Part shown: one piece after another, positions 1 through 10,193 of the stretch
Layout: every line of letters begins with the position of its first letter
Numbering within the stretch: position 1 is the stretch's first letter
Assembly (NCBI GenBank): GCA_027314885.1
Contig: DAHUZY010000004.1
Coordinates: 1 to 39,717, forward strand
Source: Candidatus Saccharimonadota bacterium
GTDB taxonomy: Bacteria > Patescibacteriota > Saccharimonadia > Saccharimonadales > UBA4665
Direction of reading: 5' to 3'
DNA length: 39,717 nt
Translations under genes and position numbers: made by a program
The notes under the pieces: generated by a model
Seen by the model: the letters and a program-made list of their open reading frames with translations, nothing else
Databases searched by the model: none
What the model was told of the DNA's origin: nothing

Positions 1-558
1 CATAGTACCCATGAGTTTTGGTCCGGAATGAACTACCGTATCTATCTGACCGTTACCGGCGGCTTTGGCCGACCAACTGCCAAAGAATACCGGCACAGAC
101 TTTAAAAGCTCACCGGACTTGGTAGTACTCTGGCCCCTAAGCAGTCCTCTCTTTTTGGCCATGGCTACCGTTCGCTTCTTCATGGCTCCCAAGCTCATAG
201 TAGACAGCTGTTCAGTAGCCTCCGGGCCATAGTCCCACATCTTATCCCTGACGAAGATCCTAATGGCCTCAGCGATCTCATCATGCAATCGTTCGGCACA
301 TGGATAGTCGTATTGCTCCCATGCCCAAGCTAAGGCTGCCTCAGATTCAGCTGAATACTTTTTAGGCCGTCCAAGTTTAGGTGATGCCTTCCATTTGCTT
401 CGCTTCTGCTCTCTGGCAAATGCCCGGATTAATGACTTTCTAGGCATTTTAGTTACAGCCATAACATTAATTAGTATCTGGCCTTTTTGTTTCTTGTCTG
501 CCTTCAGATAGGCTGGGAGTTGATCCCTTATGATGTCGTGCTTCATAGTTCTCTTCAT
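1..558 (-). CDS. Integrase/transposase-like protein, C-terminally truncated by the window edge (MKRTMKHDIIRDQLPAYLKADKKQ...GRPKKYSAESEAALAWAWEQYDY...GQIDTVVHSGPKLMGTM)
   Basis: Manual reverse-strand translation from 558 gives 186 codons open to position 1. Not in the ORF track because it runs off the edge. 'GQIDTVVHSGPKLMGT' resembles the start of an integrase-core (rve/DDE) domain. Confidence 0.7.
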   Translation of the reverse strand, partial: MKRTMKHDIIRDQLPAYLKADKKQKGQILINVMAVTKMPRKSLIRAFAREQKRSKWKASPKLGRPKKYSAESEAALAWAWEQYDYPCAERLHDEIAEAIRIFVRDKMWDYGPEATEQLSTMSLGAMKKRTVAMAKKRGLLRGQSTTKSGELLKSVPVFFGSWSAKAAGNGQIDTVVHSGPKLMGTM

Positions 559-673
559 AGTGAGAATTACGGTAACACTATTAGTATCTAACCGGTACTA
601 TTTCGGTAACATTACTTTTTATCTAATGCGTATACCTATCAACTTACAGGTACTTGCTTTACAATGGGAGTCT

Positions 674-1039
674 ATGACGACTCTCTCAGTCGGTTCGGGG
701 TATGGAAGCTCTCAGTCAAACACTCAGAGTCCGCAGACTCTCGTCAATCCGACCGTCAATCCGACCCCAAATGCCACAACTGGCGGTAATGTGCAGCCGG
801 GTACTACAACCAGCCTGCTTAATGCATCCGCAAATGGTGTAAAGCTGCAGTCTATGCCACTGACGACTATTAACTTAAATAGCTCCACGCAACAAACTCA
901 ATCATTGCCAGCACCACCACGGCGTCCAGTGCGCCATGTGAACGGTGCACTTCTCGGCGTATGCATTGCACTTATTATCGTAGCTATTGCAATATTCTGG
1001 TGGATGACCAAGTCGTCTAAAAATACAACAAATTACTAA
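674..1039 (+). CDS. Hypothetical Thr/Asn/Pro-rich protein with a C-terminal transmembrane segment
   Basis: In-frame ATG at 674 inside the 530-1039 ORF; low-complexity N-terminus and TM segment LLGVCIALIIVAIAIFWWM. GGGAG lies just upstream. Confidence 0.6.
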   Translation: MTTLSVGSGYGSSQSNTQSPQTLVNPTVNPTPNATTGGNVQPGTTTSLLNASANGVKLQSMPLTTINLNSSTQQTQSLPAPPRRPVRHVNGALLGVCIALIIVAIAIFWWMTKSSKNTTNY

Positions 1040-1136
1040 TAATCTGCTTGCTAGCCCCAGTTAGTCCCGGTAGTATAGAGTTGACCTAACAAAATAAATA
1101 AAAAAGATAAAAAATAAATAAAAAGGAGAGGAACAT

Positions 1137-1226
1137 ATGAAAACAAGTGATGGCCTGGCTTTTGAGCTTGTTGGTAGGCCCGCCAGAAGACTTGCCTGGG
1201 TCGACCGTTTACTCAGACGTCTTTAG
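1137..1226 (+). CDS. Small ORF, 29 aa: MKTSDGLAFELVGRPARRLAWVDRLLRRL
   Basis: Strong SD (AAAAGGAGAGGAACAT-ATG) after an A-rich leader; amphipathic basic C-terminus. Below the ORF-track length cutoff. Confidence 0.5.
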   Translation: MKTSDGLAFELVGRPARRLAWVDRLLRRL

Positions 1227-1754
1227 ATTACAACACCGACAAGATGTTTGTGACACAAAGCTAAACTAGCAGTTACCGCATAGCACCATTAGTGTGCATG
1301 ACAGGATGAAGGCAAACGCTTTCTTGTCTATAGTGCCCACCTGTGCAACGACCGCCCCGAGTCCGGCGCATAACCAATGCCGACACTGAGCGGATCACGA
1401 TAATGAACCGCATAATTCATGGTAATAGTTTGCGCACTATTTCCATGCTCGCCGATAAAAGATAAAGCTCTATATAGTTGAAAACACAGTCTATGGCTAT
1501 GGGCCTGCTTGGTGTGGAGGTACTTGGGACGAAAACTTATTGCTCGAGATTATGGTGGAAGTAAAGTAGAATAATATCCAAACGTAACGGTAATAATGAC
1601 GTGCACAAAAAGGACACTCTCTGTGTCGGGTTAGACATAAATGGATGCAAAGACCGTCGTCGCTATAACACTAAACCACACATCCTTCACCCAGGCAGAG
1701 ACCGAGGGAGTATTAAAATAAAGAAATGAAACCAAGAGGTGCGTATCTTATCGT

Positions 1755-1997
1755 TTAGTCTATAAGAGAAGGGGGTAAATCTTCAGTACGCTGTTCATCT
1801 AATGCAGCTGCGTCGAGCTCGTTATCTATATACCGCAGTTCTCCTTCATGGACCCATCGCTCAACCCGACCTATTAATTTGCCGATAAGACTACCTTTTT
1901 CAATAAGTTCCTGAGCACGCATACAAGCCTCCTCTTCAACAGCACGTACTATGCGGAGATTCTCTGCACGCGAGGTCATATGTAATTTATACACCAA
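1755..1997 (-). CDS. Hypothetical protein (80 aa; alternative start at MTSRAENL)
   Basis: ORF with protein-like composition; no family recognised. Confidence 0.45.
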   Translation of the reverse strand: MVYKLHMTSRAENLRIVRAVEEEACMRAQELIEKGSLIGKLIGRVERWVHEGELRYIDNELDAAALDEQRTEDLPPSLID

Positions 1998-2291
1998 ACA
2001 AAATAATTTTACACTTAATCCAAAGATTTTTTCTGGATAAAGACCTTAACTATTGTGTCGACGCTTGTGCATAAGTAAGCCAACAATTTATTAAGTATGA
2101 AGCAATAGCGAAAGGCCTAGCTAGCAAGCCGTAAAAATAAGCATAAACAGTGTGGTAGGCATGACTTTGACGAAGGGGAACCATATTAAACCTGAACCGA
2201 TAGATATGTGGCAAATAGTGAAGACGTCAGACAAGAGACCACTGCAATCTAAACGAGCGGCGTTGAACCAGGTGACGGAAGAGCAGCTCGG

Positions 2292-2573
2292 CTATTTTAG
2301 GCTTACTTCTTTATCAACTCTTTCGCTTAGGTAAACTTTCATCAAGGACTGATAGGGCACGTCCTGGGAGTTGGCTATTTGTTTAATGCGCGCCAACAGC
2401 GGGGACGGTAGCCTTAATGAAATTGACTCAGTCGAGGGTTTGAGATTGGGAAATACAGTCAGCTTTGCTTTTGACCAATCCAGATACTCAGTAGAGTCAT
2501 GAGTAAGCCAAAACTCTCTTTCTTCCTCTTCATTTTTGAAGTCAGGTATCTTTTTCAAACTCTTCATATGCAT
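2292..2573 (-). CDS. brnA: BrnA/CopG-like antitoxin
   Basis: FKNEEEEREFWLTHDSTEYLDWSKA... plus a C-terminal CopG/RHH-like segment (ISLRLPSPLLARIKQIANSQDVPYQSLMKVYL); overlaps the upstream BrnT-like gene. Confidence 0.75.
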   Translation of the reverse strand: MHMKSLKKIPDFKNEEEEREFWLTHDSTEYLDWSKAKLTVFPNLKPSTESISLRLPSPLLARIKQIANSQDVPYQSLMKVYLSERVDKEVSLK

Positions 2574-2886
2574 CTCCTTCTGCTTGAGTCATATCTCGAA
2601 CCAAAATGACCCGAACCTTATTACCCCTTACTATAAAAGCAGCGAATAGTTTACGCCCCTCGTCTGTTTTTCCGTAGGCACCAAACCTAGTATCTCGCGG
2701 TCGCGAATGGCTTGGGTCTCTGATTGTGACGAGAGGTTGGTTACCAAACATTTCTTCGGCTTCTTTATACGTAACATCGTGCTTATGCAGGTTCTTGGGA
2801 ATATTACCTTCGTCCCATTCGAAAGAATGCGAGTCTGGCAGTATATCTATATGGTTAGTATATTGCAGCAATATACATTTTGTCAA
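2542..2886 (-). CDS. brnT: BrnT-family toxin (RNase)
   Basis: FEWDEGNIPKNLHKHDVTYKEAEEMF matches the BrnT signature FEWDxxKxxxNxxKHxVxFxEAxxxF; 32-nt overlap with brnA. Confidence 0.8.
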   Translation of the reverse strand: MTKCILLQYTNHIDILPDSHSFEWDEGNIPKNLHKHDVTYKEAEEMFGNQPLVTIRDPSHSRPRDTRFGAYGKTDEGRKLFAAFIVRGNKVRVILVRDMTQAEGDAYEEFEKDT

Positions 2887-2923
2887 TACCTTGTTCGTAT
2901 AGCAGAGTTAATAAACACAAGTA

Positions 2924-3000
2924 TGGTAGCGGCGAGTGGACTTGAACCACTGACCCCAGGCTTATGAGTCCTGTGCTCTAACCAGCTGAGCTACGCCGCC
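2924..3000 (-). tRNA. tRNA-Met (anticodon CAT), CCA encoded
   Basis: Reverse complement GGCGGCGTAGCTCAGCTGGTTAGAGCACAGGACTCATAAGCCTGGGGTCAGTGGTTCAAGTCCACTCGCCGCTACCA folds as a cloverleaf. CAT could in principle be Ile2 instead. Confidence 0.93.
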
Positions 3001-3093
3001 ACAATGATTCTGAAAAACTGAAACGCAAGGGGTAATATAGCACGATATATATCTGTTGACTAGATCCACCGCAACAAGGTTACAATAAAAGGT

Positions 3094-3999
3094 ATGGAAG
3101 GCGTAACTTTGCCAAGTAGAGGAAAATATGGAGTTGCCGTTAGCGGTGGCATAGACTCTGTTGCCTTATTACATCTTTTACATGAACACAGCCAGACCCA
3201 TCGGCAGCTCCATCTTGTTGTGGCTCACCTTGATCATGGCATGCGGCCAGATTCCGATGAAGATCGCCGTTTTGTCCAAGCCCTTGCGCACAGTTATGGC
3301 CTGCCGTTTGAACATGAGCGCATCAATCTAGGTCCAGGTGCGAGTGAAGCCGTCGCCCGTGAGGCACGTTACCAATTCCTGTATCACACAAAACAAAAAG
3401 TCCATGCGGATGCTATTTTCACGGCTCATCATCAGGATGATCTTATTGAAACCGCTATTATCAATCTGATACGAGGGAGTGGTCGTCGGGGGCTCACGTC
3501 GCTCGCCAACCGACCATCTCTGCTCAGGCCGCTGCTCGCTGTACCAAAGACCGAACTCCAGGCTTACGCGCAAACGCATAACTTATCCTGGCGCGAAGAT
3601 AGTACCAACCAAGACGATACATATCTGCGTAATTACATTCGCCACCATATTGTTCCTCGATTTTCTGTTACTGATCGAAGGCACCTGCTGATCATCATCA
3701 ACAATCTTACAAGCGTTAATCAGGCGCTGGATGAGCTGCTGACAAAACAGCTTAAAGAACAAACAACCCCGGGCACTGTTACCCGGTTATGGTTTAACAA
3801 CCTGCCACATGCAGTCGCTAAAGAGGTATTGGCAGCCTGGCTACGTGATCAGAGTGTCGCCAATTTTGACAAAAAAACCTTGGAGCAACTTGTGATTGCA
3901 GCCAAGACCGGCCGCCCCGGACGAAGGTATCCTATTAAAGGTAAGTGGAACCTGAAGGTTGAGACTACTCACCTGGCACTCTTGCATTTGGAGCGCTAG
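3094..3999 (+). CDS. tilS: tRNA(Ile)-lysidine synthase
   Basis: N-type ATP PPase motif AVSGGIDSVALL, LDHGMRPDSDED, AHHQDDLIETAIINLIRGSGRRGL. Confidence 0.95.
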   Translation: MEGVTLPSRGKYGVAVSGGIDSVALLHLLHEHSQTHRQLHLVVAHLDHGMRPDSDEDRRFVQALAHSYGLPFEHERINLGPGASEAVAREARYQFLYHTKQKVHADAIFTAHHQDDLIETAIINLIRGSGRRGLTSLANRPSLLRPLLAVPKTELQAYAQTHNLSWREDSTNQDDTYLRNYIRHHIVPRFSVTDRRHLLIIINNLTSVNQALDELLTKQLKEQTTPGTVTRLWFNNLPHAVAKEVLAAWLRDQSVANFDKKTLEQLVIAAKTGRPGRRYPIKGKWNLKVETTHLALLHLER

Positions 4000-4035
4000 G
4001 CAAAATCTACAAATAAAGCTATAATTAAAGTACCA

Positions 4036-5907
4036 ATGGACAGGAAACCGAACAACCAGGGCCGGCGTCCGGCACCCAATAATAACCGTCGTAATATAAA
4101 GAACTTCGGCTTTATAGCTCTTATTATTCTATTTGTCCTTATTATTTTCGCCGCCTATAACCAACCGAGTAACCTGAAACAGATCAGCGCTACTACTGCC
4201 ATGGCTAACAATAATGCGGGTAAATATAGCAGCATAGTGGTGAACGGAAACGAGCTGGAAATTACCCCCAAGGGACAAAATCACGCGACACTCAAGGCTT
4301 ATGTAGACCCGAATGCTGGCCTACAGGCACAAGGATTCAATATTTCAAAGTCGTCAGTGACATTTAAGCCGAGCACAAGCAGCAGCTCCACCATTATAAG
4401 TCTCGCAGAATCAATTATCCCAATCCTTCTCATCGGCGCGTTACTATACTTCATGCTGCGTAGCGCCCAGGGGCAAGGCAATCAGGCACTGAGCTTTGGT
4501 AAAAGCCGAGCACGTCTCTATGGTAATGAGCGTGACAAAGTCATGTTTAGTGAAATTGCCGGCTCAAACGAGGCCAAACAGGACCTAGAGGAAGTGGTTG
4601 AATTCTTGAAGTTCCCAAAGAAGTTTGCAACCATGGGTGCTCGCATACCGAAAGGCGTACTTTTAGTTGGCCCGCCAGGAACTGGCAAGACTATGCTTGC
4701 TCGAGCTGTTGCCGGAGAGGCAAATGTGCCGTTCTTCAGCATATCCGGTTCAGAATTTGTCGAAATGTTTGTTGGTGTCGGCGCTTCAAGAGTTCGTGAT
4801 CTATTTGCCAAAGCAAAGAAGAATGCCCCGTGTATCATCTTTGTTGACGAGATTGATGCTGTCGGCCGCCGCCGTGGTTCCGGCATGGGTGGTGGGCACG
4901 ATGAAAGAGAGCAGACCTTAAATCAAATACTGGTAGAAATGGATGGATTTGAGCAAGGCCAGAACGTCATCGTATTAGCTGCGACAAACCGCGCGGACGT
5001 ACTCGATCCAGCGCTGCTCAGACCTGGCCGGTTTGATCGCCGTGTTAACATCGATCTTCCCGACCGCAAAGACCGCGAAGCAATTCTAAAGGTTCATTTC
5101 AACAAGAAACCAATTGCAAAAAATGTCGACCTTGACGCACTAGCCGCCAAAGCCGCCGGTTCTTCAGGAGCTGATCTCGCGAATATTGCGAATGAGTCTG
5201 CTATCATTGCCGCCCGTAATTCGCATAGCCAAATCAGTCAAGCTGATGTAACGGAAGCTTTTGAACGTGTTGCTATCGGTCCGGAACGAAAGAGTAAGGT
5301 AATGACCGAAGCGGATAAGATGACAACAGCGTATCACGAGGCGGGACATGCGCTGGTTGGACACGTGCTGCCAGACAGTGACCCCGTTCATAAGGTGACT
5401 ATTATTCCGCGCGGTGGTGCAGGAGGTGTCACGTGGTTTATCCCCCCTGAGGATCGCAGCTTTGTATCACTGATTCAATTTAAAGATATGCTTGCCCGCG
5501 GTCTGGGCGGTCGGATAGCTGAAGAAGTAGTGCTGGGTAAGGACCGTATTACCACCGGTGCCAGCAATGACCTGCAAAAGGCAGCGGAGCTGGCAAGAGA
5601 TATGATCGTGAATCAAGGCATGGGCAAAAAACTGCGTGACCAGGTTTTCCACGTTGACGACGGCATGATGCTAGACCGTCTAGTTCACGAGCGTGAATAC
5701 TCAGATGAAACAGCAAAGATCATTGACGACGAAGTCGAAAGCTTAATTACTGAAGCGGCACACCGCGCCCGCGTAGTCATTAAGGGCAACCTGGACAAGC
5801 TTGAGGATCTCAAGAACCGACTTCTTGCAAAAGAAACAGTTGAAGCAGACGAAGTTACAGAATCACTGAAAGGTGCTAAACTTCCTGCGGCTGCTGCATT
5901 ATACTAG
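4036..5907 (+). CDS. ftsH: ATP-dependent zinc metalloprotease FtsH
   Basis: Two TM segments, Walker [15 protein letters not shown] region, HEAGH zinc motif. Confidence 0.97.
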   Translation: MDRKPNNQGRRPAPNNNRRNIKNFGFIALIILFVLIIFAAYNQPSNLKQISATTAMANNNAGKYSSIVVNGNELEITPKGQNHATLKAYVDPNAGLQAQGFNISKSSVTFKPSTSSSSTIISLAESIIPILLIGALLYFMLRSAQGQGNQALSFGKSRARLYGNERDKVMFSEIAGSNEAKQDLEEVVEFLKFPKKFATMGARIPKGVLLVGPPGTGKTMLARAVAGEANVPFFSISGSEFVEMFVGVGASRVRDLFAKAKKNAPCIIFVDEIDAVGRRRGSGMGGGHDEREQTLNQILVEMDGFEQGQNVIVLAATNRADVLDPALLRPGRFDRRVNIDLPDRKDREAILKVHFNKKPIAKNVDLDALAAKAAGSSGADLANIANESAIIAARNSHSQISQADVTEAFERVAIGPERKSKVMTEADKMTTAYHEAGHALVGHVLPDSDPVHKVTIIPRGGAGGVTWFIPPEDRSFVSLIQFKDMLARGLGGRIAEEVVLGKDRITTGASNDLQKAAELARDMIVNQGMGKKLRDQVFHVDDGMMLDRLVHEREYSDETAKIIDDEVESLITEAAHRARVVIKGNLDKLEDLKNRLLAKETVEADEVTESLKGAKLPAAAALY

Positions 5908-5913
5908 ATGTAA

Positions 5914-7521
5914 ATGAATCCGGACGCTTCTGCCACTGTTAAGAAGAAACGACGTGTCAGTATTAGCAATATTGCTTTTCTGCTAATATCAACGTCATTC
6001 ATGGGTCAATTGCTTGGTTTTTTGCGTACCAAGCTGGTAAATGCTAACTTTCCGACAGTTGGCCCGCATAGTACCGATGCATACTTTGCCGCCTTTAACG
6101 TACCCGATTTGTTCTTCTTTACTCTAGCAGCCGGCGCTTTGGGCGTAGCCTTCATGCCGATTCTATCCGATCGCCTTCATAAAGGCGACAAGCAAGCAGT
6201 ATGGGAGTTGTCGTCTTCGCTGATGAACCTGCTCGCCATCGTGATGGCAGTAGTGGGTGTCATCATGCTCGTTTTTGCCCGACCACTTATTCAATATATT
6301 GTGGCGCCCGGCCTCAGTCCGGCCCAGCTTAATGACGCAGCAACTATCATGCGCTTTTTGGCATTCAACCCGCTGCTCTTTACTATCTCCGGGGTATTGA
6401 CCAGCATTGAACAAACTATGGGACGATTCTTTTTCTATGCTATTGCGCCCATCTTTTACAATCTATCCATCATATTCAGTATCTTTGTCTTTCGGCACAA
6501 CATTGGCATTGTGGGCCTCGGCATCGGAGCCTTTATTGGCGCAGTTGCGCAACTCGTTGTCGTTATTATTGGTCTTTGGAAGCTTGGTGTCCGCTGGCAT
6601 CCACGTATTAACTGGAAAAATAAAGACCTGCATCATGTCTTAAGAAACTTACCACCAAGGTCATTTGATCTCGGACTTGACCAGGTTGAGAGCATCGTAG
6701 AGACCCGCATTGCCAGCGGTCTCGGCAGCGGCAACATCACATATTACTCAAACGCATATATCTTAAGTACGGCCCCGATTTTGCTCTTTGGCGCTGGCAT
6801 TGCAACCGCAGCCTTCCCCCGGCTTAACGCCCGTCTCAGCCAGGGCCGTCCTGATCTTTTTCGCAAAGACTTCCTGACAGTTATGCGGGCCATGATCTGG
6901 ATAAGTGCGCCAATAGTAGTAGTCTGCTTTTTCGCCCGCGGTTACTTGGCCCGCATGATCTACTCTAGGGGTGGTCCCCAAATTGCAAGTGTCTTTGGAT
7001 TCTTGGGGCTAGCTATTTTCTTCAATATTATCTATGCTCTCATCTCGCGTTGGTTCTATGCACAAAAAGACACAAAAACACCACTAATTGTCTCTTTATT
7101 CGTCATTGCTTTAAACGTCTATTTAGCAATCACACTTGCTCGTCCACAACCGGTCGGCTATGGGGTTGATGGACTCGCCATGGCGCAGTCGATAGTAGCT
7201 ATGGTGCAGGTTATTATTCTGGGGGCCATTATGATCCGGCGAGACCGTAAGCTGCTCAATAAATATTTCTGGGATGGTGTCGGGCGAATCATATCCGTGA
7301 CGGGTTTCAGCGTTATAACTGCATATATTATGGTCTCATTTTATCCGCTCGGCGCGCGTGATCGTGGCGTAATTACGCTGGGCACCAAACTGTTCCTTAT
7401 TACCGCTGCTACCTTTGTAGTTCATGTGTTTGTATCAAATCTGCTGGGCCTAGATGAGGCTAAGCCGATAGTCAGGCGTATTCGCAAAATTGTCCTTGCA
7501 CCAATTCACCTGGACATATAG
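5914..7521 (+). CDS. murJ: Lipid II flippase MurJ/MviN family
   Basis: N-terminal SFMGQLLGFLRTKLV..., polytopic membrane profile typical of MurJ. Confidence 0.92.
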   Translation: MNPDASATVKKKRRVSISNIAFLLISTSFMGQLLGFLRTKLVNANFPTVGPHSTDAYFAAFNVPDLFFFTLAAGALGVAFMPILSDRLHKGDKQAVWELSSSLMNLLAIVMAVVGVIMLVFARPLIQYIVAPGLSPAQLNDAATIMRFLAFNPLLFTISGVLTSIEQTMGRFFFYAIAPIFYNLSIIFSIFVFRHNIGIVGLGIGAFIGAVAQLVVVIIGLWKLGVRWHPRINWKNKDLHHVLRNLPPRSFDLGLDQVESIVETRIASGLGSGNITYYSNAYILSTAPILLFGAGIATAAFPRLNARLSQGRPDLFRKDFLTVMRAMIWISAPIVVVCFFARGYLARMIYSRGGPQIASVFGFLGLAIFFNIIYALISRWFYAQKDTKTPLIVSLFVIALNVYLAITLARPQPVGYGVDGLAMAQSIVAMVQVIILGAIMIRRDRKLLNKYFWDGVGRIISVTGFSVITAYIMVSFYPLGARDRGVITLGTKLFLITAATFVVHVFVSNLLGLDEAKPIVRRIRKIVLAPIHLDI

Positions 7522-7559
7522 AGAGCTACCTCTGTTAAACTTTGCTATACTACATAGAC

Positions 7560-9338
7560 ATGCGCAAAGACCACATTCGTAACTTTTGCATTATTGCCCA
7601 CATTGATCACGGCAAATCAACGCTTGCCGACCGCTTGCTGGAGCTCACTGGTACAGTTGAAAAACGGCAGATGAAGGCGCAGCTGCTTGACCAGATGGAT
7701 CTGGAGCGTGAAAAAGGCATCACCATCAAGCTCGCGCCGGTGCGTATGAAGTATAAAGAGTACGAACTGAACCTGATTGATACACCAGGACACGTTGATT
7801 TTAGCTATGAGGTTTCACGCAGCCTGGCGGCGTGCGAAGGAGCATTATTGGTTGTTGATGCCAGCCAAGGGATACAGGCCCAAACTCTCTCCAATGTGTA
7901 CCTGGCCTTAGCAGCAGAGCTCGCTATTATACCGGTGCTTAATAAAATCGACCTGCCGGCTGCTAATGTGGCGAAGGTGAGTGCCGAAATAGTTAGCTTG
8001 CTCGGATGTAAACCAGAAGACATACTCCTTATTTCAGCTAAAACTGGTCAAGGTGTTGAGTCGGTACTAGAGCGTATCGTGAATGAAGTACCCGCTCCAC
8101 CACCGAGTCAAGAAACCGAAACCCGAGCTCTTATTTTTGATAGCCACTATGACGATTATCGGGGCGTCATTGTATATGTCCGGGTGGTAGATGGGTGTAT
8201 ATCGTCCGGTGATCATATAAAGATGATGGCGACTGGCGGAGGCGGTCAAGCGCTTGAACTCGGCAGCCTAAGACCAAACATGACGCCCGATAAAGTACTA
8301 TACGCAGGGGAGATCGGGTATATTGTCACTAATCTCAAGACTACCCACGATGCTAAAGTCGGTGACACTATCACGCTTGCGCGTTCGCCAAGTGCCGAGC
8401 CTTTACCGGGATATAAAGACGTTCAACCCTTCGTCTACGCGGGTTTTTTCCCAGAGAGCAATGAGCAGTACCAGGAATTAAAAGACGCTGTTGAAAAGCT
8501 CTCCTTAAGCGACTCGGCGCTCCGTTTTGAGCAAGAGAGCTCACCAGTGCTCGGCTTCGGGATGCGTATTGGCTTCTTAGGATTGCTGCATATGGACATT
8601 GTTCGAGAACGATTAGAGCGCGAGTACAACCTTAGTCTGATTGCAACCAACCCCTCGACCGATTACCGGATCCTTCTCATGAACGGGAAAGAGCTGGATA
8701 TTAAAAGTGCAGCTGACTTGCCAGATCAGAGTCAGGTAGAGGTTATTCGTGAGCCTTGGGTTAGAGGGGAGATTATCGTGCCAAAGGAATATGTGGGTGC
8801 AGTTATCCAGCTCATAGCGAATCGGCGTGGCCATCAGACAAATCTCAGCTACGTCGAAGGACGAGCGCTCGTGAGCTTTCAAGCACCACTTGCTAATTTG
8901 CTCACAGATTTCTACGATCAGCTAAAAGGTATCACCAGCGGCTACGGGTCCTTCAACTACGAGCTTGACGATTATCGGGCGGAAGATTTGGTAAGACTGG
9001 ACTTTTATGTTGCCGGCGAAAAGGTTGATGCGCTGTCCCTTATTGTCCACAGAAGTGAAGCCGATCGACTTGGCCGAAATACTGTCGGGCGACTTAAGAC
9101 GGTTATTCCTCGGCAAAACTTCCAGGTAGCGCTGCAAGCAGCTATTGGCGGGCATATTATTGCCAGGGAGGATATTTCAGCCTACCGCAAGGATGTAACG
9201 AGCGGCCTTTATGGCGGCGATGTCAGTCGCAAGAAAAAGGTGCTCGCCAAACAAAAAAGAGGTAAGGCTCGAATGAAGCGGTTCGGCAAAGTAGATATAC
9301 CCGCCGAAGCTTTCGCAGTGATGCTTAAACGTGATTAA
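7560..9338 (+). CDS. lepA: Elongation factor 4
   Basis: MRKDHIRNFCIIAHIDHGKSTLADRLLELTG plus the LepA C-terminal domain. Start refined to ATG 7560, 8 nt after TATACT. Confidence 0.97.
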   Translation: MRKDHIRNFCIIAHIDHGKSTLADRLLELTGTVEKRQMKAQLLDQMDLEREKGITIKLAPVRMKYKEYELNLIDTPGHVDFSYEVSRSLAACEGALLVVDASQGIQAQTLSNVYLALAAELAIIPVLNKIDLPAANVAKVSAEIVSLLGCKPEDILLISAKTGQGVESVLERIVNEVPAPPPSQETETRALIFDSHYDDYRGVIVYVRVVDGCISSGDHIKMMATGGGGQALELGSLRPNMTPDKVLYAGEIGYIVTNLKTTHDAKVGDTITLARSPSAEPLPGYKDVQPFVYAGFFPESNEQYQELKDAVEKLSLSDSALRFEQESSPVLGFGMRIGFLGLLHMDIVRERLEREYNLSLIATNPSTDYRILLMNGKELDIKSAADLPDQSQVEVIREPWVRGEIIVPKEYVGAVIQLIANRRGHQTNLSYVEGRALVSFQAPLANLLTDFYDQLKGITSGYGSFNYELDDYRAEDLVRLDFYVAGEKVDALSLIVHRSEADRLGRNTVGRLKTVIPRQNFQVALQAAIGGHIIAREDISAYRKDVTSGLYGGDVSRKKKVLAKQKRGKARMKRFGKVDIPAEAFAVMLKRD

Positions 9339-9358
9339 AACTGGTATACTTCTAGGCA

Positions 9359-10099
9359 ATGATTAACTCACTTGCCGAGAAACTGGCAACCTATGAGCCG
9401 TCAGCGGCGGCGGTAAAACTCGTGAACGAAACCCCAATTTTATTACTGGTCGGTCCGACCGGCGCAGGCAAGGACACACTGAAAGGCTATCTACTCAAAA
9501 CAGGTGCCTTCCATCACATTGTCTCTCACACCACGCGCCCACCGAGAATTAATCAAGGCAAGCTCGAAGAAAACGGGGTAGATTACCACTTTATTAATAA
9601 GGAGACTGCCGAAGAATTGCTAAACGAAAAGGCTTTCATCGAGGCAAAAGTATATAGCGGCAATCTATATGGTACTAGTATTGCTGAGATCCAAGCAGCT
9701 CATGATGAGCACAAGACAGCCATGACGGACATAGAGGTCCAAGGAGTAGCTGAATACAAAACTCTCGACCCGAGCGTTGTTGCGATTTTTATATTGCCGC
9801 CGGACTTTAAAACCTGGCAGCTAAGATTAAAACGACGTTACGGTGATGTGGTCGACGAGATCGATTACCTGAGACGTCTTAAGACCGCGCAGGAAGAACT
9901 GGAACAAATGCTCAACACCAATTACTACGTAGCGGTGATTAATGACGATCTAGAGACCACATTCCATCGCGTCGAGGATATTATGCGTGCTGCCAGAGAT
10001 CACAAACTTCTGGACGACCACACAGCCAGGACGGTTGCCAAGCGTCTCGCTCAAGATATACAAAATTACCTTGAGACCCATGACGAAGGCTCGAGGTAA
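9359..10099 (+). CDS. Guanylate kinase-like protein
   Basis: P-loop GPTGAGKDTL, SHTTRPPR, VDYHFINKE, G-N-LYGTS. Confidence 0.85.
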   Translation: MINSLAEKLATYEPSAAAVKLVNETPILLLVGPTGAGKDTLKGYLLKTGAFHHIVSHTTRPPRINQGKLEENGVDYHFINKETAEELLNEKAFIEAKVYSGNLYGTSIAEIQAAHDEHKTAMTDIEVQGVAEYKTLDPSVVAIFILPPDFKTWQLRLKRRYGDVVDEIDYLRRLKTAQEELEQMLNTNYYVAVINDDLETTFHRVEDIMRAARDHKLLDDHTARTVAKRLAQDIQNYLETHDEGSR

Positions 10100-10148
10100 G
10101 CTGTATGATAACGGTCTTGTGCAGGTTAACCACAGGCAGGACCACTAC

Positions 10149-10175
10149 CTAGCACTCTTGACTGCAGAGTGCTAA
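10149..10175. promoter_or_regulatory. CIRCE operator upstream of hrcA
   Basis: CTAGCACTC-N9-GAGTGCTAA; the N9 spacer holds the -35 (TTGACT), 17 nt before TACACT. Confidence 0.95.
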
Positions 10176-10193
10176 AATTATACACTAAAACGT

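Noticed and set aside
1227-1754. RNase P RNA, tmRNA or SRP RNA
   Set aside because: Could not find the conserved P4 (GAGGAAAGTCC / ACAGNRA), tRNA-like ends or SRP Alu/S-domain motifs.
2152-2334. 60-aa plus-strand ORF overlapping the brnA 3' end
   Set aside because: No promoter/SD support; overlaps the supported antitoxin gene.
2707-2967. 86-aa plus-strand ORF across brnT and tRNA-Met
   Set aside because: Antisense to two well-supported features; chance ORF.
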